A DNA stretch of 64,000 nt from CAZPMT01 sp964587655 (GTDB lineage Bacteria; Hydrogenedentota; Hydrogenedentia; Hydrogenedentales; SLHB01): contig CAZPMT010000009.1 in assembly GCA_964587655.1 (NCBI GenBank), positions 1 through 64,000 on the forward strand, in the 5' to 3' direction. A model generated the notes under the pieces. That model was not told the origin of the DNA, searched no databases, and saw nothing but the letters and a program-made list of their open reading frames with translations. Below are positions 59,166 to 64,000 of the stretch, in pieces. Within the stretch, counting starts at the first letter, position 1; each line of letters opens with the position of its first letter. Both the position numbers and the translations under genes were made by a program.

Positions 59166-61730
59166 ATGATGGAAGTGAAGTTCCTCGAGTTGATTGCCCG
59201 CGAGGTGTCGTCGACGCCCCCGCGCGTCGCGGCGGCTATCGAGCTTCTTGACGGCGGTGCCACTATCCCTTTCATTGCGAAGTACCGCAAGGACGCGGTC
59301 GGGAATCTCAGCGAAACGAAACTCGAGGCCATCCAGGAGTGCCGGAATCAGGTCATGGGCGTGATAGCCCGCGGGAAGGCCATCCTCGAGGCCATCGCAA
59401 AACAGGGGAAACTCACGGACGAGTTGCGGGCGAAGATCGAAGCGTGCACCGGCAAGGCCTCTCTCGAGGACGCTTTCCTGCCGTTCAAGTCCAAGCGCGG
59501 CGCCAAGGCGATGATCGCCGAGGAACATGGGCTTGTCCCGCTGGCCGACTTCATCATGATGCAGCTTCCCGGACTGCAGAGCGTGGACGAGTTTGCCGAG
59601 GCGTTCGTGAAGGCCGAGCGATCCGTCAGTTCCGTCGAAGAGGCCCTCGAAGGCGCGCGTCACGTCCTCGCGGAACGCTTCACCATTGAACCGGAAGCCC
59701 GCGCCCTGATGCGCGATTTCATGTTGAAGGAAGGGGTGCTGACCTCGCGAGGCACGAAGAACGCGACCGGCACGAAGACCCGGTACGAGGCCCTCTATGA
59801 CCTCTCCGAACCGTTCAGCAACGTCGCCCCGGCGCGGGTCCTGGCCATCATGCGCGGTTTGAAGGAAGGCTTCCTTCGCGTGGACATCGCCATCGACGAA
59901 GTCCGAATGTTCAACATCATGCTCGACCGTTACCTGAAAGACCCGAACTCGATTTTCGGGCCGCACATCCGTCTCGCGTTGAGTGAGGCGTACGCGCGGC
60001 ACCTGCGTCCTTCGGTCGAGAAAGAAGTCCTCGATCTCGTCAAGAAGCGCGCGAATGATGAAGTAATCCTGTCGTGTTGCGAGACCGCGCGCAATGTGTT
60101 GCTCGCGGCGCCGGCCGGACACATTGCGGTGATGGGCGTCGCGCCGGAGAGCAAGGTCGCATGCAATCTGGGGGTTGTCGACGGCGCCGGGGCGTTTGTC
60201 GAGTCCGGGAAGGCGGCATTCGCCGTTGCGACCGCCGCGCCTGAAGGGCAGGAGCAGGAGATCGCGCCTCCCGCCGACGAGGTGATTTCCGATCTGATTC
60301 AGCGCCATGGCGTGCGCGCTGTCGTTGTGGGAACGGGGACGGGCGCGCGCGACGTCGCGAGAGCCATCAACGAATTGCTCGGACGGATGAAGATCCGCGG
60401 CGTACACGTTGTGATGATGACCGCCGGGCCGGCGTCCGCGTACGCCGCCTCAAAGCAAGCTAGAGAGGAGTACCCCGATCTGGATACGCCGTTGCGCGAG
60501 GCCGTCTCGTTGGCGCGCCGGCTGCAAGATCCCCTCTTGGAGCTTGTGAAAGTCGAACCGCGCGCCATGGGCCTCGGGCCGCAGCAGTATGACGTGAATC
60601 AGAAGGAGCTTCGCGACGCATTGTTCAGCACGCTTGTCTCGTGCGCCAGCCGCGTCGGCGCCGATTTGAACCGCGCACCGGTGGAGTTGCTGCGTTACAT
60701 CAGCGGCCTTCAGATGGGAACGGCCCAGAAACTCGTCGAGAAACGCCAGGAGATCAACGGGTTCAAGTCTCGCGCGCAGATGATGGAAGTGGACGGGATC
60801 GGCCCGAAGGTTTTCGAACAGTGCGCGGGTTTCCTGCGTGTGATCGATGGAGACAATCCCCTCGATGCCACCGCCATCCATCCTGAATTGTACGGCGTCG
60901 TCGAGCGCGTGGCGCAGGGAGTCGGCGTGCCCGTAAGCGAGCTCATCGGCAACGAAGAGAACATCTCCAAGGTCGACGCCGCGGTTTTTGAGGGAGATGG
61001 ATTGGGTCCCCTGACGCTGTCCGACCTGCGGAGGTCGCTTCTTGAACCGAGGCACGACCCGCGTGGGGCCTACCGTCCGTCGCGATTCCGGGAAGGTATT
61101 GCGCGTATAGAGACGCTTCAAGAAGGGGCCGAGACGGAAGGTGTTGTCACGAGTGTAGCCGATTTCGGCGCTTTCGTGGATGTCGGCGTCCAGCATGACG
61201 GACTCGTCCATCTTTCCGAGATCTCGAACCGTTTCGTGAAGGATCCGAGGGAAATTATCAAAGCGGGAGACATCGTCAAAGTCAAGGTCACCAAGATTGA
61301 CAAGGACAAAGATCCCCCTCGCATTTCGCTTTCCATCAAAGCGCTCCAACCGCGACCCGTCCGGAGGCGGCCCACCCCGGAACCAGCGGGAGAGGCAAGG
61401 CCCGATGTAAGCCGCGGGGCGCCGCAGCCCGATGATCCCGAGGGAGCGCAACGTCCGAGGCGCGCCGAGTCGGCTCGTCGCGGACGTGACGAGCGCGAGG
61501 AGGCATCCAGAGTCAGACCGGCCCGCGCGGATCGGAGCGACCGGGATCGCGAACGCGGCCGAGATCGCGAACGGGCGCCCCGGGACGGAGATCGGTCTTC
61601 AAGACCTTCACGCAAGCCCTCTCGTCCCAGAGAAGACAAGCGGGTCCAGAATTTCGGCGACGCCAGCGGGCAACTCAACACGCAGCTTGCGGATCAGCTT
61701 GCGGCGTTGCGTGACAAGATCAAGCCATAA
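59166..61730 (+). CDS. tex: Tex-family RNA-binding transcription accessory protein
   Basis: An 854-residue Tex. N-terminal helical and YqgF-like parts: AAIELLDGGATIPFIAKYRKDAVGNL and KRGAKAMIAEEHGL; central nuclease-like fold VMGVAPESKVACNLGVV with VVVGTGTGARDVARAINELLGRM. HhH pair: RYISGLQMGTAQKLVEKRQEINGF and MMEVDGIGPKVFEQCAGFLRV. S1 domain: GVVTSVADFGAFVDVGVQHDGLVHLSEIS. The start is 59166 (or ATG 59169); upstream frame to 59100 lacks Tex similarity. After S1 the protein has an unusual tail (about 750-830) rich in R, D, E, S and P (RDRERGRDRERAPRD) that ordinary Tex proteins lack. Likely involved in transcription recycling or RNA binding. Confidence 0.9.
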   Translation: MMEVKFLELIAREVSSTPPRVAAAIELLDGGATIPFIAKYRKDAVGNLSETKLEAIQECRNQVMGVIARGKAILEAIAKQGKLTDELRAKIEACTGKASLEDAFLPFKSKRGAKAMIAEEHGLVPLADFIMMQLPGLQSVDEFAEAFVKAERSVSSVEEALEGARHVLAERFTIEPEARALMRDFMLKEGVLTSRGTKNATGTKTRYEALYDLSEPFSNVAPARVLAIMRGLKEGFLRVDIAIDEVRMFNIMLDRYLKDPNSIFGPHIRLALSEAYARHLRPSVEKEVLDLVKKRANDEVILSCCETARNVLLAAPAGHIAVMGVAPESKVACNLGVVDGAGAFVESGKAAFAVATAAPEGQEQEIAPPADEVISDLIQRHGVRAVVVGTGTGARDVARAINELLGRMKIRGVHVVMMTAGPASAYAASKQAREEYPDLDTPLREAVSLARRLQDPLLELVKVEPRAMGLGPQQYDVNQKELRDALFSTLVSCASRVGADLNRAPVELLRYISGLQMGTAQKLVEKRQEINGFKSRAQMMEVDGIGPKVFEQCAGFLRVIDGDNPLDATAIHPELYGVVERVAQGVGVPVSELIGNEENISKVDAAVFEGDGLGPLTLSDLRRSLLEPRHDPRGAYRPSRFREGIARIETLQEGAETEGVVTSVADFGAFVDVGVQHDGLVHLSEISNRFVKDPREIIKAGDIVKVKVTKIDKDKDPPRISLSIKALQPRPVRRRPTPEPAGEARPDVSRGAPQPDDPEGAQRPRRAESARRGRDEREEASRVRPARADRSDRDRERGRDRERAPRDGDRSSRPSRKPSRPREDKRVQNFGDASGQLNTQLADQLAALRDKIKP

Positions 61731-61823
61731 GAGTGCCGCTCGCGTTCGCGAAGAAGGCCGTAGGCCGAAGGACTGATACGGGACACTGCCTCTCTTCCTA
61801 CAGCCTCTTTTCTGGGCCGCGCG

Positions 61824-62969
61824 TTATGGGCCGCTTGGGCGAATCGCTTCACCTGGTTTGCGGTTGATGGGCGGTCCGCCTAGCTTTTCCCAGCTTATGG
61901 ATTTGCTCGGCTTCGTGTTTGCCGGCTTGAGCGCGATGAAATCCTCGTAGTTCTCGTGGAAGATGCGTTCGAGCAGCGAGGGTGGGAGGGCGAGTCCCTG
62001 GAGCGTCTGCCCCGGAACCAGCGGAGTCGTATAGGCGCTCTTCGTTAGCACGTCGATGTACGCTTGGAAGCGATCCTGTATCCATTCCTGCGTCTTGACG
62101 GGCTCATCGGTGACGACAAGGTCGGTCGAGAACATGAATCGGGTCGGGTATTTCTCAAGGACCTCGCGGTAGCTCTCGGGCTTCTCCGAGATGCGTTTCA
62201 ACGACGGCAGGAAGAAATCGTCGTGACCGAAGCTGACGTCGCTGTATAGGTTCGGGAACGTGTCGAGCAGTTCCCTGAGCCGCTTGGGGCTCTTCGACGA
62301 AAGCATGAAATGCGGGCACACGACCTTCATTGCCGGAAACTCCATCAGGACGGCAACGAACTCCTCGATGAATCCGGGACCCAGTTTGCGATCCGGCTGG
62401 AGGTGCAGCACCACGGGGATGAAGTTCTCGGTGCAGTACCGGTAGACGGGCATCATCCGCGGGTCGTCGATCGCCGCTGTATGGAACATGTACTTGCCGG
62501 TCTTCTTGACGACGTAGCCGTGCCCGATGTAGAGCTTGATGCCTTGTGCGCCGCGTTCGATGAGCGCTTTGAACTTTTCGAGTTTCTGAGGGTCGAGGGG
62601 ATCGATGGTGGGCCAGGCTTCGAAGCGTCCCGGATACTGCTCGCGCACCTTCATCAACTGTTCATTGTTCTCGTCGTAATGCGTGAACCCCACGTTCTGG
62701 TTCAGCGTGAGCGTGAACAGAGAACTCCCCATGAGACACGTCTTGCCGATGCCCACGGCATCCATCGCCGCGAGCATCTTCGGAACGTCTTCGACGGATC
62801 GAATGTGCTCGTGCACGTCGATAATGCGGCGCTCGGCTGTCACCTGCTTCATATACCCCGCGTCTGAGGCTCCGACCCGACTGTACACGTATACCGCGAC
62901 GACCGCAACGGCGGCAACTAGGCCAGCCACCTTAATCCAGACCGACACCGCTCTTTTCTTTGGGACCAT
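61824..62969 (-). CDS. Membrane-anchored amidohydrolase (amidohydro_2-like)
   Basis: A 381-residue protein. Basic N-terminus and one helix (VAGLVAAVAVVAVYVYSRVG, about 14-33) anchor it, catalytic part outside. It opens with IIDVHEHIRSVEDVPKML, the HxH metal motif of amidohydrolases, later FIPVVLHLQPDRKLGPGF, VCPHFMLSSKSP and RFMFSTDLVVTDEP (metal His and final Asp). The arrangement fits the Amidohydro_2 group (decarboxylases and lactonases). Substrate unknown. The C-terminal tail is Lys/Pro-rich. It is convergent with tex. Confidence 0.8.
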   Translation of the reverse strand: MVPKKRAVSVWIKVAGLVAAVAVVAVYVYSRVGASDAGYMKQVTAERRIIDVHEHIRSVEDVPKMLAAMDAVGIGKTCLMGSSLFTLTLNQNVGFTHYDENNEQLMKVREQYPGRFEAWPTIDPLDPQKLEKFKALIERGAQGIKLYIGHGYVVKKTGKYMFHTAAIDDPRMMPVYRYCTENFIPVVLHLQPDRKLGPGFIEEFVAVLMEFPAMKVVCPHFMLSSKSPKRLRELLDTFPNLYSDVSFGHDDFFLPSLKRISEKPESYREVLEKYPTRFMFSTDLVVTDEPVKTQEWIQDRFQAYIDVLTKSAYTTPLVPGQTLQGLALPPSLLERIFHENYEDFIALKPANTKPSKSISWEKLGGPPINRKPGEAIRPSGP

Positions 62970-63270
62970 CGCTTTTCTCCTGCGAGCCTATGGAGGTCTG
63001 AGTCTAACACCCGGTCGCCCGAAGGCGCAAAGGGGTGTTGCTCGTCTCTTGGGTCTCGAGTGTAGCACAAGCCGCCGTCGCATGCATGCTGACGCCAAGT
63101 CCAGACACCCCAGTCCTTTGCACACTATGGTTTATGGGGTATGGGAGCGGTCCTCAGCGACTGGCCAGTCCGGCGGAAGCTCGACCCTGCCGATTCCCCG
63201 AAGGGAAAACTTTTCCTGGGCCTGCGGCCCGTGCTATAATGATGGCGTCTGGAAGGTCGGCTCTTCTTTC
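62970..63270 (+). promoter_or_regulatory. Intergenic region with lipA promoter
   Basis: 300 nt upstream of lipA. A consensus -10 TATAAT lies at 63235-63240; the -35 is poor (TTTTCC 63211-63216, 18-nt spacer). An ATG at 63242 is too close to the transcription start and in another frame. No gene was found. Confidence 0.5.
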
Positions 63271-64000
63271 GTGGCTACCGATAGTATTCAGAATCCGGGT
63301 CCGCACAGTTTGTCAACAGTTTGTCTCCGTTCGACAAACTGTGGCGACGACAAAGTGTGCGGTACGGCGCTTCACTCTCCGGAATGGATTCGTCGCAAGT
63401 GGGCGAAGGGAGGAAGTGTTGACGCGACGCGCGAGATCGTTCGTGGTCTGGGCCTGCATACGGTGTGCGAAAGCGCTCGATGCCCGAACCGGAGCGAATG
63501 CTGGCAGCGGCGGACCGCCACTTTTATGGTGCTGGGCGACGTTTGCACTAGAAATTGCAGGTTTTGTGGCGTTGCCAAGGGTGCTCCAACGGCGGTGGAC
63601 AACGCGGAGCCTTGGAATGTAGCGCGAGCCGTGCGGCTGCTGGACTTGGCGAACGCGGTGATCACGTCCGTTACGCGCGATGACTTGCCGGATGGCGGCG
63701 CGGCCCACATGGCCGCCACGATCGTAGCGATACGTTCGTTGTGTCCGGGCGCCAGGGTTGAGGCGCTGGCGCCGGATTTCCGCGGCGACCCGGCGGCCAT
63801 CGAGGCGGTGTTGGCGGCGAGACCCGACGTATTCGGGCACAATATCGAAATGGCGGCGCGCCTGTATCCGATGTTCCGGAGCGAATGGCATTGCTACAGG
63901 CGGTCGCTGGCGGTGCTTCGGAAAGCGGCTGATCATGCCGCGCGAAACGCCGGAAGGCCCGTTGTGAAGTCCGCCTTGATGGTGGGACTCGGCGAGACCG
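63271..64000 (+). CDS. lipA: Lipoyl synthase, 5' part (cut by window edge)
   Basis: Radical-SAM enzyme inserting two sulfurs into octanoyl-lipoyl domains. The frame reads GLHTVCESARCPNRSECW (auxiliary [4Fe-4S] ligands) then GDVCTRNCRFCGVAKG (radical-SAM CxxxCxxC), ITSVTRDDLPDGGAAHMA, GHNIEMAARLYPMFRSEW and LMVGLGET, all canonical. The protein continues past the window. No ATG is in frame; GTG 63271 (GTG GCT ACC) is the best start, with GGAAGG 14 nt upstream. Codons 12 to 31 are a composite palindromic element (63304-63359) read as PHSLSTVCLRSTNCGDDKVC, so the N-terminus is altered. A GTG at 63355 inside the element is an alternative start. Confidence 0.9.
   Translation, partial: MATDSIQNPGPHSLSTVCLRSTNCGDDKVCGTALHSPEWIRRKWAKGGSVDATREIVRGLGLHTVCESARCPNRSECWQRRTATFMVLGDVCTRNCRFCGVAKGAPTAVDNAEPWNVARAVRLLDLANAVITSVTRDDLPDGGAAHMAATIVAIRSLCPGARVEALAPDFRGDPAAIEAVLAARPDVFGHNIEMAARLYPMFRSEWHCYRRSLAVLRKAADHAARNAGRPVVKSALMVGLGET
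63304..63359. repeat. Composite 56-bp palindromic element A, copy 10 (in lipA)
   Basis: Outer arms CACAGTTTGTC (63304-63314) and GACAAAGTGTG (63349-63359); outer loop AA/GCGAC split after AA by a 27-nt inner palindrome (63317-63343) with arms CAGTTTGTC / GACAAACTG around TCCGTTC. In frame with lipA. Confidence 0.9.

Noticed and set aside
63035..63622. 195-codon plus-strand frame upstream of and across lipA
   Set aside because: Wrong frame for lipA, and it would start before the likely promoter; the lipA frame has all the cluster motifs.
1..64000. tRNA or rRNA genes
   Set aside because: Scanned the gaps for T-arm-like GGTTCRA sequences with an acceptor stem and found none convincing.

Overview
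The window is a GC-rich, gene-dense piece of a Gram-negative chromosome: lpxK points to lipid A and there are several lipoprotein and secretion signals. The gene mix is four URO-D superfamily proteins, a Gfo/Idh/MocA oxidoreductase, a DUF1573 protein, carboxypeptidase-regulatory-like surface proteins, a YfhO-type membrane protein, a tungsten aldehyde oxidoreductase and Men-type menaquinone synthesis. It fits an uncultured lineage such as Candidatus Hydrogenedentota or another PVC/FCB-neighbourhood phylum better than a model proteobacterium. That placement is inference; no rRNA or ribosomal protein gene is present to fix it.

Layout. 1-0.9 kb: a truncated DDE transposase and a DUF6788 gene share a symmetric divergent promoter, followed by a LVIVD-repeat gene fragment. 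1.1-5.2 kb: a Gfo/Idh/MocA oxidoreductase, a small cytochrome c lipoprotein, a URO-D protein and a HEAT-repeat protein. 5.3-8.9 kb: dprA-lpxK and a surface protein. 9-15.7 kb: two SDR-type proteins, an M20 amidohydrolase, a squalene-synthase-like enzyme and a large Cna/CarboxypepD-like surface protein. 16-25 kb: an SGNH esterase, a DUF1573 protein, ispH, a four-cluster ferredoxin with aldehyde:ferredoxin oxidoreductase, a UvrD/PcrA helicase and pheA. 25-33 kb: a GH4 enzyme, then GT2-menG-menF-menD-menH-menB. 33-42.7 kb: a huge secreted thrombospondin-type-3/IPT protein, two polytopic membrane proteins and acetyl-CoA synthetase. 42.8-47.5 kb: a DnaA-like ATPase fused to a long coiled coil, an HD hydrolase, a second URO-D protein, an FmdB zinc ribbon and a transglutaminase. 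47.5-49.7 kb: a hexaheme cytochrome made of three near-identical diheme modules. 50-56.4 kb: an eight-gene minus-strand operon (acyl-CoA dehydrogenase, MaoC hydratase, PHP protein, two Cys-less thiolase homologues, two DUF35 zinc/OB proteins, SDR) that reads as an acyl-CoA chain-shortening pathway ending in a retro-aldol or atypical thiolytic step. 56.6-64 kb: two more URO-D proteins, tex, a membrane-anchored amidohydrolase and the 5' part of lipA.

The most striking feature lies below gene scale. A 29-bp palindrome (arms CACAGTTTGTC and GACAAACTGTG around a 7-nt loop) occurs at ten loci. It lies in frame inside at least five protein genes (a URO-D gene twice, the squalene synthase homologue, a surface protein, ispH twice and lipA) as well as in leader regions. 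Three loci carry the same 56-bp composite, in which a 27-bp inner palindrome sits at the same position of the outer loop. A second, unrelated 24-bp palindrome (GGCGGTATC / GATACCGCC) sits at or inside coding ends at three loci. Two perfect long inverted repeats (35-nt and 32-nt arms) lie in intergenic spaces. Together these indicate a genome invaded by small palindromic elements that tolerate, and partly rewrite, coding sequence. No tRNA, rRNA, CRISPR array or complete insertion sequence was seen.
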